Of a DNA stretch of 64,000 nucleotides, positions 18,900 to 27,884 are shown piece after piece; within the stretch, counting starts at the first letter, position 1; the number at the start of each line of letters is the position of its first letter. The DNA is taken from contig CACMIH010000002.1 of NCBI GenBank assembly GCA_902613755.1, forward strand, positions 124,001-188,000, written 5' to 3'. Source of the stretch: an uncultured Pelagibacteraceae bacterium. GTDB taxonomy: Bacteria; Pseudomonadota; Alphaproteobacteria; Pelagibacterales; Pelagibacteraceae. The notes below the pieces were generated by a model. It saw only the letters and a program-made list of their open reading frames with translations. It had not been told where the DNA came from and did not search any database. A program made the position numbers and the translations under genes.

Positions 18900-19886
18900 A
18901 TGAAAGATCCAATAATAACAAATAATATTCTTAATTGGTATGATTTAAATAAAAGATCTTTACCCTGGAGAAAGAATGTTTCTCAAACAAAAAAGCAATA
19001 TTACACTTTAGTAAGTGAATTTATGTTGCAGCAAACCCAGGTTGCAACGGTAATACCTTACTTTAACAGATTTATAAAAAATATTCCTACAATTGAAAAA
19101 TTATCTAAATATGATGATAGAAAATTAATTAAACTTTGGGAGGGTCTTGGATACTATTCAAGAGTAAGAAATTTAAAAAAAACAGCTCAACTAGTTGTAA
19201 AAAATTTTAATAAAAAAATACCTAGAAATTTTTTTGATTTAAAGTCTCTTCCAGGAATTGGAGATTATACAGCAAGTGCAATTTCTGCAATTGCATTCAA
19301 TCAACCAATAATTCCTCTAGATGGTAATATTGAAAGAGTGCTAAAGAGATACTTATTTTTAAAAAAACAAAATCAAATAAAAAAAGAAAATTTACACAAG
19401 AAGAAAAAAATTTTTGGAACATCTATCAAAAGATCTAGTGATTATGCTCAAGCCTTAATGGAATTAGGAGCACTAATTTGTAAACCTGTTAGTCCTAATT
19501 GTAAGAATTGTCCATTAGTAAAAAAATGTAAATCGTTTAAAAATAAAAATTTTGATTTAGTAAAATTTAAAAAAAAAGATAAGCAAACTTTTTACAAATT
19601 AAATGTTTATAAAAAAAATAATCATTATTTATTAATTAAAAATAACAAATTTAATTTTTTGAAAAATTTTAATATTTTCCCAATGAAAGAAGTAAATAAT
19701 CCTAAAAATTTTGATAAAGATTTGAATTTTAAAATGTCTAATATGAGCATGAATATTAAAATTGAATATAAAAATAAATTTAATTTAAATAAAAATAATT
19801 ATTGGATCGATCCAACAAAGCTTCAAAATTATACACTGCCAACATTTACAAAAAAGATAGTAAAATTTTTAGAAAGTCATAAATGA
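18900..19886 (+). CDS. mutY: A/G-specific adenine DNA glycosylase
   Basis: Removes adenine mispaired with 8-oxoguanine. The 328-residue protein has SEFMLQQTQVATVIPYF, the helix-hairpin-helix LPGIGDYTASAI, the catalytic aspartate in IPLDGNIERV, and four cysteines for a [4Fe-4S] cluster in CKPVSPNCKNCPLVKKC. I place the start at the ATG at 18900, giving MKDPIITNNILNWY. A longer open frame to 18855 would run into dciA. The C-terminal NUDIX-like half is diverged and lysine/asparagine-rich. The stop overlaps the next gene by ATGA. Confidence 0.95.
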   Translation: MKDPIITNNILNWYDLNKRSLPWRKNVSQTKKQYYTLVSEFMLQQTQVATVIPYFNRFIKNIPTIEKLSKYDDRKLIKLWEGLGYYSRVRNLKKTAQLVVKNFNKKIPRNFFDLKSLPGIGDYTASAISAIAFNQPIIPLDGNIERVLKRYLFLKKQNQIKKENLHKKKKIFGTSIKRSSDYAQALMELGALICKPVSPNCKNCPLVKKCKSFKNKNFDLVKFKKKDKQTFYKLNVYKKNNHYLLIKNNKFNFLKNFNIFPMKEVNNPKNFDKDLNFKMSNMSMNIKIEYKNKFNLNKNNYWIDPTKLQNYTLPTFTKKIVKFLESHK

Positions 19887-21025
19887 AAAAAATAGCAATA
19901 ATTGGTGCTGGAATTTCTGGTTTGTATATTGCCAATTTATTCAAAGATCATAAGGATTATCAAGTTACGATTTATGAAAAAAGGAATTCAATAGAAATGG
20001 AAGAAGGCTATGGAATTCAGTTGTCGGTAAATAGTGTAAAGCTATTAAATAAAATAGGCTTCGCTTCTATCACTGAAGAGGAAAAATTTAATCCAAAAAA
20101 AATTGATTTTTATGAAATCAAAAATTCAAAAAAAATTTGTGACTTAGAAATTTCAAAATTTAATTCTGAAGATTGTAAATATACAACATTGAAAAGATCA
20201 AAATTACTTCAATTTTTAAAAAAACAAATAAACGAAGATATAATTAAATATAACCATAGTATTGAACAGATTGATTATGATAAAGATTCAATAAAATTAA
20301 TATTTGATAAAAATAAAATAACTTGCGATTACTTAATTATTTCAGACGGTGTGTTTTCTAAGGGGAAGTTATTAATTTCGACTAATAAAGCAAAACCAAT
20401 TTACAATGATACGATTGCTATTAGGGGCAGTATATCGAGAGAAAATCTTCAAAATATAAATGAAGAAAATATTTCTTTGTTTTTAGGACCGAATTTTCAT
20501 TATGTGGTTTATCCACTTAATAGTGATGAAAATTTAAATTTTATTGGCATTTTAAAACATAAATTAAATTCAAATGAGCAAGAGAACTACAATCTTTTTA
20601 CCGAGAGTTCATTTATTAAAAATATTAAATTTAAATTATCTCAAAAAGTTTCTCAAAGTTTTTTGGAAAGTCTTCAAAATATTAAATTATTTCCAATATT
20701 TGTAAGTAAATATTTATATAATCCTCCAAAAAATATATTCCTTGTAGGAGATGCTTTTTTTGCTTTTTCTCCTTCATTTGCGCAGGGAGCTTCCCAATCA
20801 ATTGAGGGAGCTAATGAATTATACGAATGTTTAATAAATAATAATAATTTTTATGATATCAGATTAAAGAGAGTAAAAATGATTAATAGTAGATCTAATT
20901 TCAATCAATTTGCCTTCCATTTATCAAATCCAATTATGATTAAATTTAGAAATATTTTTTTAAAACTTTTAACTAAAAATAAAAAATTTTTACAAAGTTA
21001 TTTGGGTAAAATTTATAAAAATTAA
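19883..21025 (+). CDS. FAD-dependent monooxygenase, UbiH/aromatic hydroxylase superfamily
   Basis: Flavoprotein of 380 residues. It has the N-terminal Rossmann motif IIGAGISGLYIANLF and the second FAD motif LVGDAFFAFSPSFAQGASQS (GD plus a proline/glycine-rich stretch). These define the group A aromatic hydroxylases, which act on ubiquinone precursors, salicylate and similar substrates. The substrate cannot be read from sequence, and the flanking mutY and ccrM give no hint. It overlaps mutY by four bases and its stop overlaps that of the convergent ccrM gene. Confidence 0.85.
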   Translation: MKKIAIIGAGISGLYIANLFKDHKDYQVTIYEKRNSIEMEEGYGIQLSVNSVKLLNKIGFASITEEEKFNPKKIDFYEIKNSKKICDLEISKFNSEDCKYTTLKRSKLLQFLKKQINEDIIKYNHSIEQIDYDKDSIKLIFDKNKITCDYLIISDGVFSKGKLLISTNKAKPIYNDTIAIRGSISRENLQNINEENISLFLGPNFHYVVYPLNSDENLNFIGILKHKLNSNEQENYNLFTESSFIKNIKFKLSQKVSQSFLESLQNIKLFPIFVSKYLYNPPKNIFLVGDAFFAFSPSFAQGASQSIEGANELYECLINNNNFYDIRLKRVKMINSRSNFNQFAFHLSNPIMIKFRNIFLKLLTKNKKFLQSYLGKIYKN

Positions 21026-22092
21026 TTTTTAGAAATTAATCTTTGTCTTAGATAATCAATCGGATAAGTTCGTCCATTTATATTACAGTGCCAAAAAGTC
21101 CATCCATTACAACTTTCAGCTCCTAAAATAGTAGCAGCAACTTTGTGTATAGAACCCTCAGCTTGATTATGTTTAATACTACCATCAGCCAAAATTCTGG
21201 CAGTTATTTTCTTTTTATTATCAAATATATTAGTACCAGGTTTAATGATACCAAGCTCAACTAATGAGCCAAAAGGAATTCTTGGTTTTGATCTATTATT
21301 TTTTAGCGTATCCAGTAAATCATCTTCAATAGGTGTTGTGTTTTTTAGTCTTTGCTCTGCAGCTTTAAAATAATTTTTTTCTTTTTCTATACCAAAATAA
21401 TTTCTTCTTAATTTTTTAGCTACTGTAGCAGTAGTTCCTGATCCTAAAAAAGGATCAAGTATAAAGTCATTTTTATTTGATGTAGCTAGTAAAATTCTAT
21501 GCAGTAGTGCTTCTGGTTTTTGTGTTGAGTGAATTTTTTTGCCATTTTTTTTGAGTCTTTCAGAACCATTGCATATTGGAAGATCCCAATTAGATCTCAT
21601 TTGCAAATCATCATTTAAACATTTTAAAGATTGATAATTGAATGTGTATTTTGATTTCTCACTTTTAGAAGCCCATATTAAAGTTTCATGAGCGTTTGTG
21701 AAACGTGTTCCTCTAAAGTTTGGCATTGGATTACTTTTATTCCAAATAACATCATTTAAAATCCAGAAACCTAAATTTTGGATTGCTGTGCCAACTCTAA
21801 AAATATTATGGTAGCTTCCTATAACCCAAATAGCTCCATCTTTTTTTAAAATTCTTTTACATTCACTAAGCCATTCATAAGTGAAATCATCATATTTTTT
21901 AAAATTTTCAAATTTATCCCACTTATCATTTACCGCACTAACCTTTGATCTATCCGGTCTAGTTAATTCACTTTTTAATTGTAAGTTGTAAGGAGGATCA
22001 GCAAAAATTAAATCAAAAGTTTCACGTGGAATTTTTTTTAATTCTTCGAGACTATCTCCATTAATTATTTTATTTTTGAAATCTGTTTTCAT
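21022..22092 (-). CDS. ccrM: Cell-cycle DNA adenine methyltransferase, GANTC-specific
   Basis: Beta-class N6-adenine methyltransferase, probably of the alphaproteobacterial CcrM family that methylates GANTC. The order of motifs is beta: catalytic ADPPYNLQLK near residue 31, and the AdoMet-binding LDPFLGSGTTATVAKKL towards the middle. The roughly 80-residue C-terminal domain, with GWTFWHCNINGRTYPIDYLR, is characteristic of CcrM and absent from ordinary restriction methylases. Length (356) matches. No cognate nuclease lies nearby. The upstream region has a good promoter overlapped by GANTC sites, listed separately. Confidence 0.96.
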   Translation of the reverse strand: MKTDFKNKIINGDSLEELKKIPRETFDLIFADPPYNLQLKSELTRPDRSKVSAVNDKWDKFENFKKYDDFTYEWLSECKRILKKDGAIWVIGSYHNIFRVGTAIQNLGFWILNDVIWNKSNPMPNFRGTRFTNAHETLIWASKSEKSKYTFNYQSLKCLNDDLQMRSNWDLPICNGSERLKKNGKKIHSTQKPEALLHRILLATSNKNDFILDPFLGSGTTATVAKKLRRNYFGIEKEKNYFKAAEQRLKNTTPIEDDLLDTLKNNRSKPRIPFGSLVELGIIKPGTNIFDNKKKITARILADGSIKHNQAEGSIHKVAATILGAESCNGWTFWHCNINGRTYPIDYLRQRLISKN

Positions 22093-22104
22093 TTGTAAAA
22101 ATTA

Positions 22105-22133
22105 ATTAGACTCCAAATGGATTCTTCGGTCAA
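22105..22133 (-). promoter_or_regulatory. Probable ccrM promoter
   Basis: Reading the minus strand, TTGACC (22133-22128) is followed after 17 bases by TCTAAT (22110-22105), a good match to a sigma-70 promoter. The predicted transcription start would be only about six bases before the ccrM ATG at 22092. One GANTC site lies in the spacer and another touches the -10 element. Functional status is inferred. Confidence 0.65.
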
Positions 22134-22157
22134 CCTGAGATTGAAAAATTTGGATTC
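22109..22157. promoter_or_regulatory. Three GANTC methylation sites upstream of ccrM
   Basis: GACTC at 22109-22113, GATTC at 22120-22124 and GATTC at 22153-22157 (top strand) fall in the 104-base gap between ccrM and rnhB. GANTC is the target expected for the CcrM product. The first overlaps the upstream edge of the -10 box, the second lies in the spacer, and the third is about 20 bases upstream of the -35 box. Confidence 0.8.
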
Positions 22158-22196
22158 GATTAGTGTTTCTAATTTAGAAGGTAACTAGATGTAGTG

Positions 22197-22760
22197 TTAA
22201 TTTATTTTAGATATTGGTGAAAAAGTTTTTCTATGATGTTTAGTAATACCTAATTTTTTCAAAGCTTTTAAGTGCTGTTTTGTTCCGTACCCAAAGTTTT
22301 TATCCCAATCATAACCTTTATTTTTTTTTGATAAGGTGGTTATAAACTTATCTCTTGATACTTTTGCAATTATAGAAGCTGCCGAAATAGAAGGGACTTT
22401 TTTATCTCCATTAATAACTGATTTTAAATTATAATTTTCTAATTCTGGAGTTTTGTTTCCATCTATAAGAACGTATGTTGGTTTTTTCTTAAGTTTTTTG
22501 ATGGCTCTTTTCATAGCTAGTAAACTTGCCTGCAGTATATTCAGCTTCTCTATTTCTTTGACAGAGGCTTTCCCCACAGACCAAGTCGAATTTTTTTTTA
22601 TATATCTACATAGATACTCTCGCTCTTTTTTACTTAATGATTTTGAATCTTTTAATAACTTTGGATTAATTGATTTTTTTAAAATTACTGCTGAAGCATA
22701 AACAGGACCAATTAAACTTCCTCTACCAACCTCATCAACCCCAGCAATAATTTTCATCAA
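22197..22760 (-). CDS. rnhB: Ribonuclease HII
   Basis: Removes ribonucleotides from DNA and RNA primers. The 187-residue protein shows the family start AGVDEVGRGSLIGPVYAS with the DEVGRG motif, followed by KDSKSLSKKERE, the central VLIDGN with a catalytic aspartate, and the ISAASIIAKVSRDKF segment with the final acidic site region. Its start overlaps the end of the uracil-glycosylase gene by four bases. Both RNase HI and HII are thus present in this window. Confidence 0.97.
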   Translation of the reverse strand: MMKIIAGVDEVGRGSLIGPVYASAVILKKSINPKLLKDSKSLSKKEREYLCRYIKKNSTWSVGKASVKEIEKLNILQASLLAMKRAIKKLKKKPTYVLIDGNKTPELENYNLKSVINGDKKVPSISAASIIAKVSRDKFITTLSKKNKGYDWDKNFGYGTKQHLKALKKLGITKHHRKTFSPISKIN

Positions 22761-23476
22761 GTTTTTAACTTCATATCTTTAATTTTGTCTCTAATTTTCT
22801 TTAAATCTTCCCAAGAGTGTTTTTTATTTTCTGGGAAACGGATTAAATAAGATGGATTAAAAGTTATCATTAAAGGGAATGTTTTGTTTTTTAAGATAAC
22901 CTCCTTCCAGTGTCCTCTTTCGGCAGATATTTTTTCACTTATTCCTGTTACAGCCTCCATTGCTGAACTACCCATCAAGACAATAATCTTTGGGTTTATA
23001 ATTGATATATGCTCTTTTAAAAATACTGAGTATCTTTTAATTTCGGTTGATGTTGGTTTTCTGTCATCAGGTGGTCTAAAATTGATTGCATAACTTGTAT
23101 AAATATTTTGTCTCTTGATATTGATGGCTATAAGCATTTTGCTAAGAAGTTCGCCAACTTCACCTCTAAATGGGACGCCCAATTTTTCTTCTTGAGTCCC
23201 AGGAGCCTCTCCAATCAACATTAAAGGACTATTTATATTTCCCTCACCTAAAATAATTTTGTTTGAATTTTCTTTCAATTTACAATTTTCAATTGAATTT
23301 ATTTGATCCCTTAAATTTTTAAGTAATTCTTCTTTATTGGTCTGCTGAGTGACATTAACCGTTTCTAAAATATTAAATCTATTTATTGGCTTATCAGTAA
23401 ATATAAATTTTGGCTCAATTATATTTATTAGTTCTTGGTTTAATTTGGTATTTTGATTTATCACTTTTTTAGTCAT
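22757..23476 (-). CDS. Family-4-like uracil-DNA glycosylase lacking cluster cysteines
   Basis: Uracil-excision enzyme of 239 residues. The family-4 motifs are visible: GEAPGTQEEKLGVPF (motif A), GELLSKML, FRPPDDRKPTSTEI and the C-terminal ITFNPSYLIRFP. Family 4 normally binds a [4Fe-4S] cluster with four cysteines. Here only one (C65, ENCKLKEN) is near the expected place; the partner positions read lysine, phenylalanine (INFRPP) and tyrosine (IKRYSVF). The enzyme probably folds without the cluster, as seems to be so in some alphaproteobacterial relatives. It reads divergently from the TPR gene with only 11 bases between them. Confidence 0.88.
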   Translation of the reverse strand: MTKKVINQNTKLNQELINIIEPKFIFTDKPINRFNILETVNVTQQTNKEELLKNLRDQINSIENCKLKENSNKIILGEGNINSPLMLIGEAPGTQEEKLGVPFRGEVGELLSKMLIAINIKRQNIYTSYAINFRPPDDRKPTSTEIKRYSVFLKEHISIINPKIIVLMGSSAMEAVTGISEKISAERGHWKEVILKNKTFPLMITFNPSYLIRFPENKKHSWEDLKKIRDKIKDMKLKT

Positions 23477-23487
23477 AGTATGGTTAT

Positions 23488-25173
23488 ATGTTCCTAAAAT
23501 TTTTAAAATTAGTACTAATAATATTTATATCTTATCAGACACCTTTGTATTCTAAAAGTGCTACTTTTAATGATTTCAACTCAAGAGATTTATCAAATTA
23601 TTTTTCTGGAATTGTTGCGTTTGAAAATCGTGACAATTCTGAAGCATTAAAATTTTTTAATCTAACTAGAGTATTGATTAACAAACATGATAATTATTTA
23701 AGAAGATATGTTAATTCTTTAGTTTTAGACAACAAAATACCCCAAGCAATTAATTTACTAAATTATAACGTAAATAAATCTAATTCTGATTTTTATGATG
23801 CGTATATAATTTTAATAATTGACAGTTTAAAGAAAAATAATTTTAAAAAAGCTGATGAATATTTAACACAGAGTTTAAAATTTCAAGATCAAGATAGGAT
23901 AAACCTGGTTATATTTGAAACATTAAAACAGTATATTTATACTTTTAAAAATAAAAAAATTTTAGATAACAAAAAAAATTTTGGAAATCTTTCTCTTATA
24001 GCTGAGACATTCCAAAGATGTTATATTGATGATAAAAAAACCTCATCATTTTTTCTTTCTTTAATAAGTAATCAACAAGGTGATTATTCAAGATACACTT
24101 TCTTTTATCTTAATTATTTAATTGATAACAACAAACTAAATGAAGCAAGATCAGTTGTTGAAAAAATTGATTATATAAATTCAACACTTTTACTTTCACA
24201 AAGTAAAAGTTGGGTAGAAAGAGAAAAATTTGATGATTTTGGAAAAATTTTTTCATGCAAAGATCATAATGACATTGTAAGTGAGTTTTTATTTTTAATC
24301 TCTAATCTTTATTCTTCTCAAGATAATTTTGAAAAATCAAATTTTTATTTAAATTTATCAAGCTATTTAAATCCTAAGTTTGAATTTAATCTGTCATTGG
24401 TTGCAGATAATTTTTATCTTAATGATGAATTTGAAAAAGTAAAAAGGATCTTAAAAAACTTTAAAAAAGAAGATGAATTTTATTATTGGTTTAGATTAAA
24501 AAAAGAAGCTCAAATAATAAATCAAGAGCAGGATTATGAAAATGGAATTAAATACATAGATTCAAAATTAAATAAAATTGAAAATCCTAATATAAGAATG
24601 ATTTTTGACTTAGCTAATATTTATAAAAATTCTAAAAATTATGAAAAGGCAATAGATCGTTATACTGAAATTATTTTAACACTGGATGACAATTCACTTA
24701 TTAAATCAGATGTATTGTATCGCAGAGGAGGTAGTTATGAAAGAATGGGTAATTATCAAAAGTCAGATGAAGATTTACTGCATGCACTTAGAATTGATCC
24801 TAGTGATGCATATATTTTAAATTACCTTGCTTACTCTTGGTTAGAGCGTGATTATAAAATTAATGAAGCAATGGATATGTTGAAAACAGCATATGATTTA
24901 AAAAGCAATGATCCATATATTATTGATTCAATTGGATGGGCATATTTTTTAATAGAGGATTATATAGAGGCAGAAAAGTATCTAAAAAGAGCCGTTGAAT
25001 TAATGCCAGATGACCCAATCGTGAATGATCATTATGGAGACATTTTATGGAAATTAAATCGAAAAATTCAAGCAAGATATTTTTGGAATAACGTATTAAC
25101 TTTTGATGACACCGAAGACGATATGAGGGAGAAAATAAATATTAAAGTAATTGAGGGTCTTAAAAATTCATAA
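23488..25173 (+). CDS. Secreted tetratricopeptide-repeat protein
   Basis: A 561-residue protein with a signal peptide (about residues 1-22) followed by helical repeats. Clear TPR units lie in the last 200 residues, for example LYRRGGSYERMGNYQKSDED, LLHALRIDPSDAYILNYLAY and the repeat ending AVELMPDDPIVNDHYGDIL. The arrangement resembles periplasmic or lipoprotein-like TPR proteins of alphaproteobacteria, although I see no lipobox. The function is unknown. Its stop is immediately followed by the ATG of ispE, so the two are probably cotranscribed; this order is common in alphaproteobacteria. Confidence 0.85.
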   Translation: MFLKFLKLVLIIFISYQTPLYSKSATFNDFNSRDLSNYFSGIVAFENRDNSEALKFFNLTRVLINKHDNYLRRYVNSLVLDNKIPQAINLLNYNVNKSNSDFYDAYIILIIDSLKKNNFKKADEYLTQSLKFQDQDRINLVIFETLKQYIYTFKNKKILDNKKNFGNLSLIAETFQRCYIDDKKTSSFFLSLISNQQGDYSRYTFFYLNYLIDNNKLNEARSVVEKIDYINSTLLLSQSKSWVEREKFDDFGKIFSCKDHNDIVSEFLFLISNLYSSQDNFEKSNFYLNLSSYLNPKFEFNLSLVADNFYLNDEFEKVKRILKNFKKEDEFYYWFRLKKEAQIINQEQDYENGIKYIDSKLNKIENPNIRMIFDLANIYKNSKNYEKAIDRYTEIILTLDDNSLIKSDVLYRRGGSYERMGNYQKSDEDLLHALRIDPSDAYILNYLAYSWLERDYKINEAMDMLKTAYDLKSNDPYIIDSIGWAYFLIEDYIEAEKYLKRAVELMPDDPIVNDHYGDILWKLNRKIQARYFWNNVLTFDDTEDDMREKINIKVIEGLKNS

Positions 25174-26019
25174 ATGAAAATTAATAAAATTAAATCTAAT
25201 GCAAAGCTAAATTTAGCACTAAATATTACTGGAAAAAAAAAAGTTTTACATAAAATTGAAAGTATTATTGGTTTCATAGACCTACATGATGTTATTTCAA
25301 TAAATCAATATATTGGAAAAAAACATCATATTTCTTTTTATGGAAAATTTTCTAAAAATATTGGAAAAAAAAATTCTGTTCAAAAATTATTTCAAATACT
25401 AGATAGAGAAAATTTATTAAAAAATAAAAAATTTAAAGTTAAAATTAAAAAATTAATTCCCCAAGAAGCTGGGTTGGGTGGGGGATCGATGAATGCAGCT
25501 AGTGTGTTTAATTATTTGATTAAAAAAAAAATTATTAATCCTAATCATAAGAAAATTCGAAGTATTTGTGACTCGGTTGGTTCTGATGTTATTTTAGGAG
25601 CCATTTCATCCAGCTGTGTATTGTCATCGGGTGGTAGAATTAAAAAGATTTATGACGCTCCAAAATATTATTCTACTTTAGTAAAGCCTGATTTTGGGTG
25701 CTCAACTAAAAAAATATACTCTGCTGTTCGAAAATATACAAAACCAAAATATAACAAACCTAAAAAAAATATGTTTGGAGTTAAATATTTAATTGATCAA
25801 CAAAATGCCCTCGAAACAATAGCACTCAAAAAATATCCAAAACTTAAAAAAATAAAGTTATTCTTAGAAAATATTAATAATCCATTATTTGTAAGAATGA
25901 CTGGTTCAGGATCAACAATTGTTGCCTATTATAATTCATTAAAGAGTTGTAAATTGGCAAAAGCTAAATTTAAAAGAAAATATAAAAATTATTGGTGTGT
26001 TACAGCAAAAACTATATGA
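25174..26019 (+). CDS. ispE: 4-diphosphocytidyl-2-C-methyl-D-erythritol kinase
   Basis: GHMP-family kinase of the MEP isoprenoid pathway. The 281-residue protein shows SNAKLNLALNITGKK at the N-terminus, the ATP loop PQEAGLGGGSMNAASVF, and SVGSDVILGAI, with the final MTGSGSTIVAYY. It starts directly at the end of the TPR gene. Together with ispH at 7625-8569 this gives two MEP-pathway enzymes in the window. Confidence 0.96.
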   Translation: MKINKIKSNAKLNLALNITGKKKVLHKIESIIGFIDLHDVISINQYIGKKHHISFYGKFSKNIGKKNSVQKLFQILDRENLLKNKKFKVKIKKLIPQEAGLGGGSMNAASVFNYLIKKKIINPNHKKIRSICDSVGSDVILGAISSSCVLSSGGRIKKIYDAPKYYSTLVKPDFGCSTKKIYSAVRKYTKPKYNKPKKNMFGVKYLIDQQNALETIALKKYPKLKKIKLFLENINNPLFVRMTGSGSTIVAYYNSLKSCKLAKAKFKRKYKNYWCVTAKTI

Positions 26020-26052
26020 ATTTTATATTTTTATGTTATAGGAAGCTAGTAT

Positions 26053-26126
26053 TGGGGCGTAGCCAAGCGGTAAGGCACGGGTTTTTGGTACCTGCATCCT
26101 AGGTTCGAATCCTAGCGCCCCAGCCA
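26053..26126 (+). tRNA. tRNA-Gln (TTG anticodon), CCA encoded
   Basis: The 74-base cloverleaf has a seven-pair acceptor stem (TGGGGCG with CGCCCCA), an anticodon loop TTTTGGT-like with TTG, a canonical T-loop TTCGAAT with stem CTAGG/CCTAG, discriminator G and an encoded CCA. The TGGGGC start is typical of bacterial glutamine tRNAs. It lies between ispE and the CCA-adding enzyme gene, whose ATG begins only four bases after the tRNA. Confidence 0.96.
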
Positions 26127-26129
26127 TTT

Positions 26130-27404
26130 ATGAAAAATTTTTTAGATAAATTTTTTTCCCGATCAAAAAATCTTGATTATATCAGTGAAAATTTAAAACA
26201 AATTACTTTAACAACACCTGCAAATAAAATTTTTGAAGCAATTAATAATTTTACAGAGAAAAGTGAAATAAGATATGTGGGTGGGTGTGTAAGAAAAGTG
26301 ATAAAAAAAGAAAATGTTGATGATATTGACCTAGCAACAAACTTAACGCCCCTAGAAGTTTGTGAGGCACTTAAAAATAAACAAATAAGTTATTACGAAA
26401 CAGGAATTGAACATGGAACTATAACTGCAATAATTGAAGAATATAAATATGAAATTACTTCTTTAAGGAAAGACGTCTCAACTGATGGAAGGCATGCTGA
26501 AGTAGAATTTTCTTTGGATTGGAAGGAAGATGCTTCTAGAAGAGATTTTACTATCAATTCTATTTATGCAGATGGCGATGGTAATTTATTTGATCCATTT
26601 AACGGTAAAAAAGATTTAGAGGAGGGTAATATTAATTTTATTGGTAATGTGGAAAAAAGAATTCAAGAGGATTATTTACGTATTTTAAGGTATTTAAGAT
26701 TTTATTTAAATTACTCAAATCGTAAGCATCAGTCAAAAATAATAAAAAATATAAAAAAAAATATTGATGGAATTTCAAATATATCATCTGAAAGGTTAAT
26801 TGATGAACTAAAAAAAATAACGAGTTCAAATGGATTTTTAAAACTCTTTAAAGATAAAGAAAGTTTAGAACTAATAGAAATAATTTTCCCTCAATTAAAG
26901 AATATTAAAAATTTTAAAAAACAAAATTCTTATGCTACAGAGAATTTTTTAAAAATTGATTTTATATTCTTAATTGCGCTTTTAGTGATTGATGGGACTG
27001 ATAATGCTGATTATTTTCTTTATAAATTTAAAATATCTAACAAAGATAAGAAACGACTAAAATTGATAGATCTTTTTTATAGAGAAAAAGTAACTTTAAA
27101 CAACTTTACAGAAAAAGATTTGAATAAATTTTTTTATTTTAACGGGCGACAGGCTGTAATAGATATAATTAACTTTAAAATTTTTACCTCAAACAAAGTA
27201 GAGAAAAAATTAATCAAACTACTAGATACTTATAAAGAAAAAGTAATTCCAACTTTGCCAATAGGGGCTGATTTACTAATGTCTAAATTTCAAATTCCTG
27301 AAGGTAAAACTTTAGGTAATAAATTAAAAAAGATCGAAGAAACTTGGGTTCAAAATGGATTTCAAATTTCAGATAAGCAAATACAACAGATAGTTAAAAG
27401 TTAA
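26130..27404 (+). CDS. CCA tRNA nucleotidyltransferase / poly(A) polymerase family
   Basis: Class II nucleotidyltransferase of 424 residues. The N-terminal catalytic segment is [27 protein letters not shown] in two parts, with the DxD metal site in DDIDLA. Then follow [20 protein letters not shown] and the [15 protein letters not shown] segment. These are typical of alphaproteobacterial proteins annotated as CCA-adding enzyme or PcnB; the two activities are hard to separate by sequence. Its location four bases after a tRNA gene is striking, but all three tRNAs here already encode CCA. The stop overlaps the convergent greA stop. Confidence 0.92.
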   Translation: MKNFLDKFFSRSKNLDYISENLKQITLTTPANKIFEAINNFTEKSEIRYVGGCVRKVIKKENVDDIDLATNLTPLEVCEALKNKQISYYETGIEHGTITAIIEEYKYEITSLRKDVSTDGRHAEVEFSLDWKEDASRRDFTINSIYADGDGNLFDPFNGKKDLEEGNINFIGNVEKRIQEDYLRILRYLRFYLNYSNRKHQSKIIKNIKKNIDGISNISSERLIDELKKITSSNGFLKLFKDKESLELIEIIFPQLKNIKNFKKQNSYATENFLKIDFIFLIALLVIDGTDNADYFLYKFKISNKDKKRLKLIDLFYREKVTLNNFTEKDLNKFFYFNGRQAVIDIINFKIFTSNKVEKKLIKLLDTYKEKVIPTLPIGADLLMSKFQIPEGKTLGNKLKKIEETWVQNGFQISDKQIQQIVKS

Positions 27405-27877
27405 ATATACTTAACGTCTTTAATTTCAAAATTTTTTGAACCAGAGGGTGTATTTATTTCAACTAAATCACTTTTATTTTTTCCAATCAAACCTTTGCCA
27501 ATTGGTGATTGAAAGAAAATTAGTTTTTGTTTTAAATCTGCCTCATCTCTTCCAACAATTTTATAATCAATTTTTTCACCAGTATCTAAATCTTCTAAAT
27601 AAACTGTTGATCCAAAAATTACTTTTCCTTCATTATTTAGTTTTGTAACGTCAATAACATTTGCTCTTGCAATAATATCGTTAATTTCTGTAATTCTTCC
27701 CTCGTTATGAGATTGTTCTTCTTTAGCTGCATGATATTCAGCATTTTCTTTAAGGTCTCCATGGGATCTTGCTTCAGCAATTGCAGCTACTATCTCAGGT
27801 CTTTTTTTTTCTTTTAAAAAAACCAATTCCTCTTTTAATTTATTTAATCCGTTTAATGTTATTGGCTCTTTATCCAT
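27401..27877 (-). CDS. greA: Transcription elongation factor GreA
   Basis: Rescues backtracked RNA polymerase by stimulating transcript cleavage. The 158-residue protein has the coiled-coil signature [30 protein letters not shown] in two parts, with the acidic tip at DLKENAEY, and the C-terminal [15 protein letters not shown] chose the ATG at 27877 ([14 protein letters not shown]) since it matches the usual GreA start and lies seven bases after hemF. A longer open frame would run back into hemF. Confidence 0.96.
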   Translation of the reverse strand: MDKEPITLNGLNKLKEELVFLKEKKRPEIVAAIAEARSHGDLKENAEYHAAKEEQSHNEGRITEINDIIARANVIDVTKLNNEGKVIFGSTVYLEDLDTGEKIDYKIVGRDEADLKQKLIFFQSPIGKGLIGKNKSDLVEINTPSGSKNFEIKDVKYI

Positions 27878-27884
27878 TTTTTTA

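Noticed and set aside
21022-22092. ccrM as part of a restriction-modification system
   Set aside because: No nuclease gene is adjacent and the C-terminal domain is that of solitary cell-cycle methyltransferases.
26053-26126. tRNA-Gln as an integration site
   Set aside because: No integrase, repeat of its 3' end or foreign-looking DNA follows; the next gene starts four bases later.
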